Notes under the pieces: model-generated | What the model was told of the DNA's origin: nothing | The model's input: the letters and a program-made list of their open reading frames with translations, nothing else | Databases searched by the model: none | From: Physella acuta | Taxonomy: Eukaryota > Mollusca > Gastropoda > Physidae | Reading direction: 5' to 3' | DNA length: 64,000 nucleotides | Assembly: GCF_028476545.1 (NCBI RefSeq) | Contig: NW_026732713.1 | Span: forward strand, 17,501-81,500 | Program-made: the position numbers and the translations under genes | Shown here: one piece after another, positions 10,441 to 24,508 of the stretch | Layout of the letters: every line of letters starts with the position of its first letter | How positions within the stretch are numbered: position 1 is the first letter of the stretch

Positions 10441-12439
10441 TTTTTAAAGTACTAATAATATTGCGCACTATTAAACACTCTTTTATTTAGCGTTCACTTG
10501 GTGTGCAATTCATTTGTCTACGAGATTTTATTCTATTTTTAAAACTTTAAGTATTTAAAATTGATAAAAAATCATGTCTATAGCCCGAGTTCCCATCCCC
10601 TGTTGTTTTTTATAAGAATATTCGAGAAAGTTTAGGGGAGATCACTCCCGGTTTATTTTCATTCATGAAAACATTTGCCTCTAAGATCGCCTTAAAATTT
10701 GTCTTTGACTCATAGGCGAAAGGATCGGTTTTCCTGGGAGGTATCACCTTCCCAAGAGATGTGGCATTGAATCATTCAATTATTGTAGCCCGTTTTCTTT
10801 TTCTCTCTCTCTCCTCATTTTGTGGTGTATTTTTTTTTTATGTTTCTCTGCGAAGGAGAGTTGTGAAGAACAATACTGTGGGTGTTGTACGATTTCATGA
10901 ACCCCACTCTCTTTTGCGCCATACGCGTTCATTTTCTTTTTTTTTTTCTGGCTCTGGAAAACCCAAAGCAGACCGGAAACGGAATGACGCTGGTGTTACG
11001 TCACGCATGCAGGCGGGCGTGTTGTCTTTTACTCATTTGTTTCTAGGCTATATTCCTGCTCATCCTTCTTTTTTAAAGCATGTTGTTTACTTTTGAAACA
11101 TATGCTAGCATCATGCGACCAGACCTATTTCTGATGATAGGCGAGACGGTTTGTTTTGGACCGAATACAATGATGTCATCAAGACAAAATAGAATATAAA
11201 AAATAGGATTGATACACAAATACAAATTTTACCGAAACCTGTAAAGGGAATCGAAAGTTCATATTAAACACCAGTGTTAATGATTAAATATTAAATTACA
11301 CTATAAATGATTAATAGATATAAATTAATTAAAAAATGTGGCATATTTTATTGAAAAAAAAAAGAAAAAAAATATTGGATTCACACAATGTCATATCCCA
11401 AAAGAATAATTTCTTGGCTAATGTAACGTTAAGCTATATTCTTTAGATATAGATAAATCCAACATTTATAGGTCATGGTATTTAAATTGGCTGCTAAGAT
11501 TTTGTATTTATTAATGACCGTTTATTTTACAAAAAAATTAAATACATCCATATTATTTCTTCTGGAAACAATGGAGACATGCTATTTCTACTCATGTAAT
11601 AGACCCATTGCATTCCATTATAGCTTCCATGATAATTTACAATAATCTGATTTACAAAATAATTCATACGATAACAAGATAACACTATTTTATAATTAAA
11701 AAAAAAAATGCAAATTCGTGTTGTTCCATCACCTAGGGTTAATGCCCTAAGCACGGGCGATTATTTCTTAATGGCGAACTCAACCTCCACATAAACTGCG
11801 TTTCCCCTAAATCCGGCTGGATAACTGAAGCGTAAAAAAAGCAACATGTTGTGTTAAATGTTCTAGAACATGCCGACATCATGTATGTATTCACCCCAAC
11901 AGCTCACCGCATGCTAAACACATTAAATGGCCAGAGGGGGGAGGGAGGTTCTGATACTGTCCAGATCACGGTGACCTTATGCCGTTCTCTGACAATAAAA
12001 CCAGCTCACAGGTACAGGGAAAATGCATTCAGGTAAACCTTTGCTACCCTCTTTGTCACCCCCCCCCCCCCGGTTTTTTCAAATCATTTAAAAAAAATCC
12101 AACGTTTAGTTTGAGATTGTCGATTAGACGTACCCGAGGTTAATAAACTTAGAAGAATCTGAAGTTTCAATGTTTTAGATATACCCATGTTCCATAAACA
12201 CAGCAGATTGTGAAATTTCAATGTTTTAGATATCCCCATTTTCTATATGCCCAGAAGAATGTGACATTTTTATGGAATGTGAAATGTTGTAGATGCTGCC
12301 ATTTTCAATAATAAGAAAGTACGTTTTACTATTTAGAAATACATATACTCGTTTAGTATATGACATAGATTACATCATTTGCATCAGTATATACGATTTC
12401 CGAAAAATCTGAATTTACTTTTTATACTGGGGAATCTAT
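10441..12439. other. Intergenic, no gene seen
   Basis: Nearly 2 kb. A 111-codon open frame at 10,761-11,096 is Phe/Leu-rich with no recognisable domain. At 12,110-12,300 a stretch of about 60 bp (TTTCAATGTTTTAGATAT) is repeated about three times in degenerate form. A C run lies near 12,060. Confidence 0.55.
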
Positions 12440-12690
12440 TTTCCTACAAGCGATAGCGGTGTACATAATTTGTTTTTAGTAAAATCGATATCGGTGTAGA
12501 TGTACACGATTACTATCCGTACAAGCGATACTAGTCTAGAGATACACGATTTGTACCCGGGTAGGCGATACAGGTTTAAAGCATACTCGACTGATATCAA
12601 TATAAGCGATACCTTTTCTCTGACATACTCGATCCGTTTTCGTACAGACGAACATTCTGTTTCGATACTGGTTGATGACAGGCGTCGTAC
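12440..12690. repeat. Degenerate tandem repeat, about 47 bp
   Basis: The motif AAGCGATA..GGT..TA..GATACACGAT recurs about five times with many substitutions. It looks like an old minisatellite. Confidence 0.55.
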
Positions 12691-12807
12691 TAATTGAAAC
12701 CTGACGGCCTGCCTCTGCCCTTTGACCCGGGGATATACGGCTCCCTAGGGGGGGGGGAGGGTTCGGGTTGGGCAGTCGTGTCCCGGACACAGCCTCCTAG
12801 AAGCCCA

Positions 12808-13340
12808 CAAACCACATGCAGCCCACACATCAACTTAAGCCCATTCATCACCTGCATCCCACGAACCTTCTTCCAGAATCCCTCAAACAACCTGGATACC
12901 CAAGCCAACAGAAGCCAACAAAGCACCTTAAGCCCACAAACTACATGACTGGATTCCCAAAACCACCTTAAGCCCACAAACCACCTTAAGCCCACAAACC
13001 ACCTTAAGCCCACAAATCACCTTAAGCCCACAAACTACATGACTGGATTCCCAAAACCACCTTAAGCCCACAAACCACCTTAAGCCCACAAACCACCTTA
13101 AGCCCACAAATCACCTTAAGCCCACAAACCACCTTAAGCCCACAAACCACCTTAAGCCCACAAATCACCTTAAGCCCACAAACCACCTTAAGCCCACAAA
13201 CAACCTTAAGCCCACAAACCACCTTAAGCCCACAAACCACCTGATGCCCACAAACCACCTTACATGATTCCCAAACCACCTTAAGTCCACAAACCACATG
13301 ACTGTATTCCCAAACCACCTTAAGCCCACAAACCACCAAT
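12808..13340. repeat. 18-bp minisatellite
   Basis: The core CCACCTTAAGCCCACAAA is repeated more than 20 times, with an interrupting longer element (CTACATGACTGGATTCCCAA) seen three times. The left end (12,808-12,925) is degenerate. The period is a multiple of three, so long frames stay open on the - strand without being genes. Confidence 0.93.
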
Positions 13341-14003
13341 GAACATCAGACAGAAATACAAAGAAAATATTTCTTCCCCCCCCCCCCCCCCCCCCACACA
13401 CACGAAACAACTTGAGTCTATCTTAAGACGATCCAGGTGAAACCGACAATCATGCTAAAAAGCCATCGACGTATTTCAATAGTTTCCATTTGTTTTTCTT
13501 GAAAGGACTGGGGGTGGTGGGGGATTGTTTGGGATGGATTCCGATACTGGATTAACCTAGATGTGGGTGTACAACAAACAAGCCGACAGAAGATGTGCTT
13601 GCGATAAAACAAATACTTCATCTGTCGAGAAAGGTTAATGGGAAGTATATTGAATAGGATCATACACAATGAAATGCGCTGATCCTAAAAAGGGTTGAGT
13701 TTAGATATTTTTAGAGGCTGAAGAAAAATATGTTTTTAAGTGTTTCTTTTTCTAAACAAGGCATTCTTGTAATAAGTACGAGTTTAAATCGACATAAATA
13801 TGGACATTGTCTTTATTGTATGTATTAGGGTGTCATATAACCTCTATAGCGTCGTTATTTTATATATCTGGGTGTCATATAACAAAAATATATACAAAAT
13901 ATATACTTATATACTTTATCCATTGTCGTCGTAAGCCCCCCCCCCCCCCACATCCCCTACAAATAATTTAAGCCCGCCCCCAAAAGTATCATCTGACCCC
14001 TTT

Positions 14004-14005
<2 letters not shown>
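13341..14005. other. Intergenic, no gene seen
   Basis: C runs at about 13,376-13,395 and 13,936-13,950; otherwise AT-rich. Confidence 0.55.

Positions 14006-14070
<65 letters not shown>
14006..14070. repeat. (TA)n microsatellite
   Basis: About 31 TA dinucleotides. Confidence 0.96.
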
Positions 14071-14074
<4 letters not shown>

Positions 14075-14985
14075 TCAATCTTAACCAATAGCATCATTAT
14101 TTTAAGGGTATTATTTAACCGGCTAAAAATATGATATACGCTGTGTCCCATCTCACACCTACCTATGCTATGAAGAAATCATCAATGAAATCGATAGGGT
14201 TAGTGAGGTGATTAACGTCACGCATGTTTCACTACGTTTCACATATCAGATAAAGACATTCGAATATCTTTTTATCTGAATTGTTTGTTGATATGCGTAT
14301 GTCTTTTTAATTTCGTCTTCCTAACTCGTTTAGTTTACTTTTTTTCTTTTGCTTTACATATTTATTTCTGTATAGATTATTTTTTTAGCACCATTGCTGA
14401 GTCTACTCTATTTTTAAAACATAAAGCTATTTTTATCCTTCGGGATTTTCCAAACGCGATGAACGCTGATGGAGTCGGAAATGAGGTATTTCAAACTTTC
14501 ACAAATGTGTGTCGTTCACGCATTCGGTCTTTCGTTCCTGGCATTCTCTTGGCATTTAACAGTCAAGTGGGTGATCTTGTCCTCGCGTTGTCGTTAATTA
14601 AACGGGAAAAATTCTTAACAAGCTTTTTAATTTAACATTGTCGTATTTTAATAAAAGCATTACAGCCACTTTGGCATTCCAGTAAAGATTAGACAACTCT
14701 TCACGAAGGGAAGGGTAACTCTTGCGTCATTGTTGGATAAGGGAACATACACCTATTTACAACCGCATTCTTTCGATTCGAGTTACGTACCTTTGCGAGT
14801 CTGTTCGCTCACGCGACTAACCCAAAACTCCCATTAATTATAACTTTTTTAAGCCGCGGTCTCACAAAGGCGGGGAATGAAAATTGCGAGGGATGCGAGG
14901 AATGTGAAGAGAGAACAATAACTACAGGTGGATCACGGATTCCTGGCATTGGTGGTTTCTTATCTGTCTCAGACTTCCCTGCTCC
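14071..14985. other. Intergenic; weak candidate exon at its right end
   Basis: A 116-codon frame at 14,285-14,635 has no recognisable domain. At about 14,880-14,990 a frame reads through GGSRIPGIGGFLSVSDF and stops against the first unit of the next array, whose start (ATGGGTAATGG) resembles a splice donor. I cannot show that it is coding. Confidence 0.3.
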
Positions 14986-15350
14986 AGCATGGGTAATGGC
15001 TCATGCTCAAGTGGAGAAATGTATCAGTTTTACGTTAGGTTTTAGCATGGGTAATGGCTCAGACTCAAGTGGAGAAATGTATCAGTTTTACGTTAGGTTT
15101 TAGCATGGGTAATGGCTCAGACTCAAATGTATCAGTTTTACGTAAGGTTTTAGCATGGGTAATGGCTAATACTCAAGTGGAGAAATGTATCAGTTTTACG
15201 TAAGGTTTTAGCATGGGTGATGGCTAATGCTCAAGTGGAGAAATGTATCAGTTTTACGTAAGGTTTTAGCATGGGTAATGGCTCATACTCAAGTGGAGAA
15301 ATGTATCAGTTTTACGTTAGGTTTTAGCATGGGTAATGGCTCAGACACGT
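14986..15350. repeat. 58-bp minisatellite
   Basis: Six units of about 58 bp containing GCATGGGTAATGGCTCA, GTGGAGAAATGTATCAG and TTTTACGTTAGGTTTTA; one unit is shortened. Confidence 0.93.
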
Positions 15351-16269
15351 TGCATAATTTGAATACAGTTAAATAATGCTTGTTCGTAAGTTTTCTTTAT
15401 GTTTCGTTTTTTGTTGTAAGAATAAAGTTATAAAATTGTATTTTCCGACATTTGCTTAGAATGGAGAAATCTTGAGTTATTTTTTTTTTTGTAGTAAACC
15501 CGCGATTCTCATTATTTTGTAATATTTTTTGTAGGGTATTACACACATACACTCACACATACACACTCAAATTGTTGAGGCCTCGGCTATCGTAACAGGG
15601 CCAAATTAAGATAAAAAAATATCATCCAATTAAATTTAAAAATAAATGTTGAGCAGCGTGGGCGTTAATTAAATTCACCTTAGAAAAAAAATTAATTACA
15701 GTTCAGAGAATAAAGTTCTGGAAAAATTTTTTCTGTTTTTAAAAATCATTGAAACATTAAATTAAGAAACACATTTTTATTTTAAAACTTTGAAGGAGTA
15801 AAAGTTTTCAGTAATTTAGTGTAAAATAAAGTTTACAAGCCGTAGAATTTGCTCAGAACATTAAAAACCACACACATTGTTTCTGTACAACGGTAGCTTG
15901 TATGTGTAAACTAGCACTTGTTGTTATTGATGATTTTTTTAAAGACCTCGATTTGTATATTCGGCTCTTGAAAACTCGAGTTAATTATAAATGGCCAGCG
16001 TAGCAGAATATCTAATTTGTTTCTTGTAACGAAATCCTTTGTTAGTTTAAGCACTAAATATCGGGACGTCAAAACTCAAAACCTTATGCTTTATCAGGAT
16101 TTTAACCTAAATCAATAAAAGCAAAAACAACTAACTGGACTTTTGAGCTGTTTTTATCAAACGGCTTTTAAAAATGTCTTTGCAATTCGAACTATAAATG
16201 TAGGCATAAATAGAGCAGCTTCTAACGCTAACAGCAGTTCGAATCTCGAGGCGAACAATGATTCATAGA
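15351..16269. other. Intergenic, no gene seen
   Basis: AT-rich spacer with a short CA-rich stretch at 15,541-15,570. Confidence 0.55.
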
Positions 16270-16366
16270 CTCACGATACGAATGTCTATAAGGCAGACAA
16301 CTGATACAAACATGTATAGGGCAGACAACTCACTGATACAAACGTCCATAGGGCAGACAACTCACT
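16270..16366. repeat. Three-copy tandem repeat, about 30 bp
   Basis: TAGGGCAGACAACTCACTGA with an AACG/AATG spacer occurs three times in slightly diverged form. Confidence 0.7.
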
Positions 16367-16874
16367 GAGAAAAACGAGATTTACGACTCTACCACACAAG
16401 CCAGTTACATCAGAGAGATAATCAAATGAACCAATTAGGAAAGAAAAATCCCGCCGTGTCGTCATCATACATCCCCCTCCCCCACCTCCCCCACACGTTA
16501 TTTGACCCATTAACCTTAACCGCTACTGTTATCAACCTTTGGCCCATTAACCTTTTCACCGCTATTATTATCTAATCGTTTTTTTTGTATTATTTCCTAA
16601 GCAGAAATATGACCCAATTTTGGGATATTGCTATTATATTTTTTAAAAATCAAATAAAGTACACCGTTATTGGACTATTTTAAAATCTGGATCGGACACA
16701 TCAACACAGATTTAACTTGATTACTTATTTTACAAACCATAAAATATACAGACAATGAAATAAAAAAAAATAAAAAAAATAAAAGCATAATCTAAAACAT
16801 CACTACAACATTAAATAGGCACATCATCTAAAATCATACATAATTCAAACCTACTATCACAAACACAGATATAG
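16367..16874. other. Intergenic, no gene seen
   Basis: AT-rich. Nothing recognisable. Confidence 0.5.
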
Positions 16875-17440
16875 ATCTTATATAGAGTTATACACAAATA
16901 CAAACAAACCATTACAAATACTCTTACTCACACAAATACGGACACACCACCTGCAATACCCTGAAATAGACACAAGTACCGACACACCATCACAAACAGG
17001 CCTACTCCTACACAACAACAAAAACATACCGCCACAATTACCCCGAGATACACAAATACAGACACACACAAAAACTCCCACATATCATAGCCCCCGACAC
17101 CCACACACATACTCCCACATATCCTATCCCCCCGACACACACACAAATACAGACACACACACACAAAAACTCCCACATATCATAGCCCCCCCCCCCCCCA
17201 ACACACACACACTTAAATACAGACAGACCATCACAAAAACTCCCACATATGACAGCCCTCGACACACGTACACACAAATACACACACACCATCACAAAAA
17301 CTCCCACATATGACAGCCCTCGACACACGTACACACAAATACACACACACCATCACAAAAACTCCCACATATCATAGCCCCACCCGACACACACACAAAT
17401 ACACACACACCATCACAAAAACTCCCACATATCATAGCAA
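16875..17440. repeat. CA-rich minisatellite, about 57-60 bp
   Basis: ATCACAAAAACTCCCACATA followed by TCATAGCCCC and a (CA)n tract is repeated about seven times on the right. The left half is more degenerate. Cys/Val-rich frames on the - strand are by-products. Confidence 0.9.
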
Positions 17441-18159
17441 CATGAATTGTTGGCCAAGCGCCATATATTGATCAGCGGGTCTGCCTTTTCATTCAGCAAA
17501 GTTGGACTGCACTAAAACATTGATTTCTAGATAAATTAGCTGGGCCACTGCAATATTAATGTTCAAAATGGATAGAAAATTAATTACTTTAAAAATAGAA
17601 ACAAATTGCCTCATAATTTATTAAACAGTTGTTTAAAGAAAATTAATGAAATAAATATATTGAATCTGTATGTTCACATTTTTAAAATTGAATTTGTATC
17701 TATTTTTATTTTATTTTGGTCAATACGTTTTGTGTTTTGTTTAATCGAAGAAGCGTCTACATAAAATAATCATAAAGAGCCGTAAAAGCGATGTTGTTTA
17801 TATGATGTCGTGAATATGATGCTCATTTGATGTGGTGAATATTGATATAACTGCTCCACCAAATGTCATTGTGGAGTTCCACCAGTTGTGAGGGTGGGGT
17901 TGAAGAAAGTTTGATTCTATATATAACTGTAATGCTCCGTAATGAACGTACGGTATATATTTCTACTACGGGGATCGCCTCTTCATATATAAGCCTCGTA
18001 CAGTGTGGAATCAACACAAAAGGTTCAATTCAATATAGTACAGTTCTTTATTTACACATCAAATTGACTCCTACCATAACTACGCACTAACATATAACTA
18101 TCTACCAACACTATCTTACTACAACTAACACTTGACTTCTCCCTTCACACTCCCATGAC
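17441..18159. other. Intergenic, no gene seen
   Basis: AT-rich, with no coding sequence recognised. The local short repeat ATGATGTCGTGAATATGATG lies near 17,800. Confidence 0.5.
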
Positions 18160-18403
18160 CAATGGCGTAGCCAGGATCGTCGTCTCAAGGGGGGGGGGGG
18201 TTCCAATTTTTACCCGGGGACAAACTTTCGATTTGCACCACCCCCCCTCAAACTTTCGATTTGCAACACCCCCTCAAAGTTTCGATTTGCACCCCCCCCG
18301 TCAAACTATCGATTTGCACCCCTCCGTCATACTTTTTATATATATACCGAGGAGTCCGTGGGGGGGTTATGACCCCCCTAAACCCCCCCTGCCTACGCCA
18401 CTG
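18160..18403. mobile_element. hAT-like MITE, family A
   Basis: Starts CAATGGCGTAGCCAGG and ends GCCTACGCCACTG, so the termini are inverted. It is flanked by a perfect 8-bp duplication, CCCATGAC, at 18,152-18,159 and 18,404-18,411. The interior holds an unstable tandem of about 24 bp (CAAACTTTCGATTTGCACC plus a C run), four copies. Non-coding. Relatives lie at 26,364, 43,271 and 47,872. Confidence 0.92.
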
Positions 18404-18784
18404 CCCATGACCATCCCTAGTACTATCTACATTCTAACCCCTACATCTTTCCCGTAGCGCTACCTATCTCTAACTGCCGACCCACGTTTCACTCTTCATC
18501 TGACCGTCTCCTGTAATTCTATTGGTCTACCTGACTACACTATGCTCTGTTTCTTCTGTTTGATCTCTATAACTTAAACTTGCGTCATCACAAATATATA
18601 TTGTTAATAAACTTTTAGTACCATGTGGGGTGAGGAATGTGAGCTCGTAAATGTGAAGTGGTCTATGTATGTGAAAGTACACAATCATGTTACAGAAGCA
18701 AAGAACATCACAAACAACGTCAAATAAAATACCCGCTCGTGTGAGTTACTTTCGTCAGCACTGGCTAAAAGTAAAATGGGGCTC
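18404..18784. other. Intergenic, no gene seen
   Basis: No open frame or RNA recognised. Confidence 0.5.
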
Positions 18785-18990
18785 ACAGTTCGAAGAGTTG
18801 CAGTATGGTAGAGAGTTTGGCTGCTAGTCCGAAGATCTCGATTTCGGACTTGTGACTGTAGGACGTCCCTGAGTCCACCCAGCTTTGATTAGTACCGAAC
18901 TTACATTGGGGGAAAGTTAAATTGGCTGGGCATATGAACTCTACTTCGCCTGCGCAGTGGATCGCTAGGTCTAAAGAGGAATCTTTACTT
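18785..18990 (+). mobile_element. SINE S1, near full length
   Basis: tRNA-like head (GTATGGTAGAGAGTTTGGCT), then CCCTGAGTCCACCCAGC, a TTACATTGGGGGAAAGT body and the 3' part TGAACTCTACTTCGCC ending GGATCGCTAGGTCTAAAG. Confidence 0.8.
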
Positions 18991-19759
18991 TAGTCAGGGA
19001 ATGCCGAAAGATCTCAAGCTGTGATGTAACCGCTGGTTATATTGTATACGCTAAAACAGTTGTCTTGCATTGAAACAGCTTACACACAACATATTTCACT
19101 GGCGCTAAAATTAGTTCGACATTCTCGGCAGAGGTAGAACTTTAAATCTTAACAATAATTTAATTCAATTAAAAAAAAAGAAAATAAAAAAAAAGAAAAA
19201 AGAAAAACCCCCAAAAAATCCACACTCTTATCCTGGCATGTGTATGCTACTTTATTTAAGCTTTAATAGTGCACCCATTGATTACACACACTTATACACA
19301 GTACGATCGTCCCGAAATGGAAAAGACAATTGTTGTTGTTTTGTAATGCCTTTCTATTTTAAAAACAAAAACATACCAGTCTGGAACTCTCTAGCCAGAT
19401 TTTTTCCCCGTCTTGTCCTTGACCTTCCGCCATGCACGGCCCCATGTTTCACCTATTACACCCCCACCCACCCCCACTCCACTCCACCCCTCCCCCACCC
19501 TGTGCACTCTACAGTAATTACCGTCATAGCCGGGTCTGTGTACCGGCTATAGAACAGCTAAAGTGTGTCCAAACTCAAAATGCAACGCACGTGATATTTT
19601 TTTTTGGAGCGTCATGCGCAGGGGGGTTTCTTAGACACGCCATAAGTAGGGCCGTCGACAAAATGCTGGGTACAAAACGGCTGCAATTGTTTTATTTGGT
19701 TCTGCCTTTTCTGCGGGATGGGATGGGAACGAGGGGGTGAAAAAATGTTATCTTAAAGT
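18991..19759. other. Intergenic, no gene seen
   Basis: A-rich tract at 19,168-19,206. Two overlapping frames of about 100 codons (19,238-19,740) have no domain and read through C-rich low-complexity DNA. Confidence 0.5.
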
Positions 19760-19968
19760 CATCGGTTCTTAACCAGGGTTCAGTCAAACCCCAGGGGTTC
19801 GGTGAGCTAGTCTCAGGGGTCCGGCGGAGGTCAAGAAACACCCGACTTATATGATTCAAGATTGGATTTTGTCAGTGCGCACGATAGAACTATTAAGAAG
19901 AGTTCGATAAATGTACTTATGAAACTGGTGGAGTTTGCTATCTCCAAAAAAAAAGTTAAGAACCACTG
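19760..19968. mobile_element. hAT-like MITE, family C
   Basis: The left end CATCGGTTCTTAACC and right end GTTAAGAACCACTG are inverted copies of the CAGTGGTTCTTAAC terminus typical of hAT MITEs. The interior GGGGTTCGGTGAGC..CAGGGGTCCGGCGG has the look of a widespread hAT non-autonomous family. The flanking 8-mers (CTTAAAGT, GCCCAAGT) agree only partly, so the insertion is probably old. Confidence 0.7.
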
Positions 19969-20268
19969 GCCCAAGTGTAGTCTTACGTAACTTAAAAAAG
20001 TTTTAAAATATTCACATCCTAGAAGATTCAGCCAACATCTAATAACACCCCCACCACATCCCCAACCATTATGAAATACCCTATTTTACAGCCATAACAC
20101 AAAGATTAAGCTACTCCCAATATAAATTACGTACTTATACATCTACTTGCCTTCAAAGAGAGGATAAAGCCACTACCACGCTACCACTATATCTGTCGGT
20201 CAAAGTAATTTACATTGACAGAATTTTAGCAGGAAGTACGTATAATAAAACTATCATTCATCGCGATC

Positions 20269-20270
<2 letters not shown>
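19969..20270. other. Intergenic, no gene seen
   Basis: Nothing recognisable. Confidence 0.45.

Positions 20271-20303
<33 letters not shown>
20271..20303. repeat. Short (TA)n microsatellite
   Basis: About 15 TA dinucleotides. Confidence 0.9.
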
Positions 20304-21255
<952 letters not shown>

Positions 21256-21317
21256 ATCAGACGTGCATACATAATTAAAAGCATACAATTTAAGTAAATT
21301 GGTATGTAAACTTAATG

Positions 21318-21545
21318 GGATGTTGTGGTCGAATGGTAGAGTGTACGACCTCTAACTCAAAAGTCTCGAGTTGAATCCTGGTGTAGAGCATCCGTGGGAC
21401 CACCCAGCTCTGATGGGTACCTAACTCACGTTAGAGAAAGTAAAGTTGTCTAGTCACAGGGCTGACCATATTATTCCTTCATACATAGCGTCTACAAGAA
21501 CAAATACATTCTATTTTATTTGACCCATGGATTTAGGTCCGAAAG
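21318..21545 (+). mobile_element. SINE S1
   Basis: Head GGGATGTTGTGGTCGAATGG, B-box region GTCTCGAGTTGAATCC (one base lost), body CACCCAGCTCTGATGGGTAC then CTAACTCACGTTAG, and GGGCTGACCATATTATTCC. The 3' part is decayed. Confidence 0.82.
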
Positions 21546-22866
21546 GGAATTTTACTATCTCCACATTTTGACCAAAAGATTACTCAAACGAATGAGGTTT
21601 TACTTAGTGTTTCAATATTAAGAATTCAATATGATCTCGTTGAATGGGCCAAACTGAACTTTACAGTCAAGTAAGACACCTTTTATCATTAACCCTTTAG
21701 GTATCAGCTAAGAAATCGTGTGGGTTTTGAGAAGTAAATAAAAAACTGCCTAAAAACCCTAAGAAAAAAAAATTGTATAAATATTTTGGAAAAACCCTTC
21801 GTCACCCGTGAAATTACTGGTATTATGCCAATGATAGATATCAACATATACATCATCGATGGTGTATGGGGGGAGGGGGGGGGTTGGGTGGTAGGAGCTG
21901 CCAAAAAAACTCGACCCCCTCCCGTCTTTCAGCATAGATTTCACTAAATTACACAATACAAACATACAAAAAAAAATCACCCCCCCCTCACAAGTAACTC
22001 GCAGACAGGTGGATTTAATGCACGCCGTTGAGTTCCGCCTTATTGAAAGGTACCCGTTTATACGCTGGTTGAGTATTTATGGCAGAATTTAACGCAGAAA
22101 AAAAATGTCTGGTATGTGGACTCTAGGGTGTGAGGCAGCTTCACATAAATCGATGGCTCAGCGAAAATAGACTCTTTGCTGGTAAGTTACGAGACGCTTT
22201 GAGCAGGCGTCTTCTAGGGTGCCTGGCTTTACGTAACTTTATCATGCAGTTACATAAAAAAAAAAAAAAGAAAAAAAAAAGAACAAACACCATGTCTATG
22301 CTCTCGAAATTTCCGTTTCATGTTTTTGTTCTTGACATTTTTAGAATAACTCTGCCGTGTTAAAATTTATTTCCGGCGACCTTATGTAACTTTTAATCAC
22401 GTTAAAATTGTTTGACATTTATAAATGAAAGTAGAACGTTTCTACATGCATTAAAATAAAGAAAATAATAAACGACTTTTTAAAAATATAATAATAAGCC
22501 GCACTTTTATTTTCTATAAAAGAAACACAGCGTCATTCGCCAAATAATATATACCAACGTTTTTCTTAAAATTAAGTTACTTAAATCTAAATATTTAAGA
22601 AATTATCTAATTACGTTAAAGTTTATGATATATTGCATTGTCATCGGGTCTTGACCTATGTGTCACGTTTGAAAAAAATCAGTTCGCTAGAAATAGGTGA
22701 CACTTAATTTGCAACAAGGTATTTAAAGGACGTCCGCTGTTTTTTTTTTGGAAAGCAATTATTACTGGAACAAAACAAAAAATACAATTTGTTAGAGGCC
22801 ACGACTTAAGATCAGGATTTACATATATAGCTATATAATGGAACGAAACTAACAAATAGAAATGTA

Positions 22867-22870
<4 letters not shown>
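21546..22870. other. Intergenic, no gene seen
   Basis: G runs at 21,867-21,886, A runs at 22,256-22,280, AT-rich. No domain recognised in any frame. Confidence 0.5.

Positions 22871-22946
<76 letters not shown>
22871..22946. repeat. (TA)n microsatellite
   Basis: About 37 TA dinucleotides. Confidence 0.96.
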
Positions 22947-22948
<2 letters not shown>

Positions 22949-24327
22949 AATACTGCAATAAGCAACAAGTAAACCTTGAAATTGCCCGGAATTAAGGTGA
23001 ATGCGAGGTGATGGAGCCAGGAATATAACTAAACGTATATATAGCAGCACCGATGCATTCCTGCTTTGACACAAAAATAGCGCCACGCCGTTACATCCCC
23101 CCCCCCCACCCCACCCCCAGGTTAGCAGACCCGAGCCTGAAACCCAGCCAAGATGCTCCAAGTCTTCAGTTACCGCCAGCGATCCTGATGTTTCCGAGGA
23201 TAGAAGTAAAATAAAAAGCAAAAAGTTCAATAGCTCGGAAGGTCTTCTAAAAAAAAAACGAAAAAAAAAAAAAAAAAAAAAAAAACACCCGGCACCCATC
23301 AATTTAACCCGTAGTTGAATGTTTATAAATATCATGTCTGTTTGTCGGATGTGTGGGCATGGGAAATGACATTCCGGAATCTGAATGATCTATGCATGAA
23401 AGACAACGGAAAAGACGCAGGGAGAGTTACCTAACTTTATGGCTGGGTATTCTTTTCTTTAGTTACTGACGTACGTTGACGAGGTTCAAAGAAAGGCGAA
23501 GACACGTATTTGTTATGGGGCAGAGTTTGGTGTAGGTCGAGTATAGGAATTCACGGTGGGAATGATATGTTTATGGTTGTTATTCTAGAAAAAAAACGTA
23601 TTGTTTACATGAAAGAAGAAAAACATTTCAGGTGTGTCATAGTTATCCAAATTGTTTTAAAGCTGCAAAAAAACAAAAAAATGTAAGCCATAAATAAACG
23701 TAATAAACAAAAGACAAGAAATGTATAAACAACGATTTAAAATAAATTTCCGAGAAGCGAAGACATGTGTAATGTAATTTATAGTCTACTGGTATCGTTA
23801 ATTAAATTTTTTACGGTTCTCAAACTATAATTTACAGCACTGAGTTTCTAATGGATTTCTATCAGGCGATGACAGTTTAGTTAAAATTCCCACGGATGAA
23901 TAACTGGTTAAAAATTAACCCCTTAAATAAAAAAAAAATTACGTTATGAAACCGCAACGGATCAAGGTTTGTCAAAATATATGCAGTAAAAGAATGTATG
24001 AAATATGTCGCAAGGGGGAGGGGTTGGGTGAGTTTGGTCGATTTGGCGTTTTATATTTAGAACCAGACTATGCAACTTGTGATGACGCAAGTTTAGATAA
24101 TATTAGAAACAGGTCAAAGAAAGGAGATGTGTGTAGAATTTAAATAGGTGAATAGGCATTGGTGAAGTAATTCAAGTAGATATGAACCGTTAGAATATCC
24201 CGACCAATGAGAAGCGAGATGATCAGTCATGAGACATGGGCAGTTGAGCAGAGTTAGCATTAGGAGCTAGTCGAGGTAGGGGATCATCTAGTTATAGGAA
24301 GTTACATTTCAGGACTAAAATGTTAAG
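22947..24327. other. Intergenic, no gene seen
   Basis: It contains a C run (23,096-23,108) and a long A tract (23,249-23,285). A 65-codon frame at 23,946-24,143 shows no recognisable domain. Confidence 0.5.
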
Positions 24328-24508
24328 CAAAGTTTCTTCCAGGCGCTCTGTCCGACCCCTCGAACCAATTGGAACTTATATAGAAAATATATACTTTGTA
24401 ACAGTGTCCGCCTCCCCCCTGAAAAGTTTAGTCCGCCCCCCTCCCCGAAAATGTTTAGGGACCCTCCCCCCCCCCCCCCCCGGAGAAAAACGTCAGAAAG
24501 AAACTCTG
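24328..24508. mobile_element. hAT-like MITE, family B
   Basis: Starts CAAAGTTTCTTCCAGGC, ends GTCAGAAAGAAACTCTG. The flanking 8-mers ATGTTAAG and CTGTTAAG differ at one base. It has the same layout as the copy at 4,711, with C runs around TATATAGAAAATATAT. Confidence 0.85.

Noticed and set aside
10761-11096. 111-codon frame
   Set aside because: Phe/Leu/Ser-rich, pyrimidine-run driven, no recognisable domain or splice context.
14285-14635. 116-codon frame
   Set aside because: No domain recognised; hydrophobic AT-rich start. Could be revisited with RNA data.
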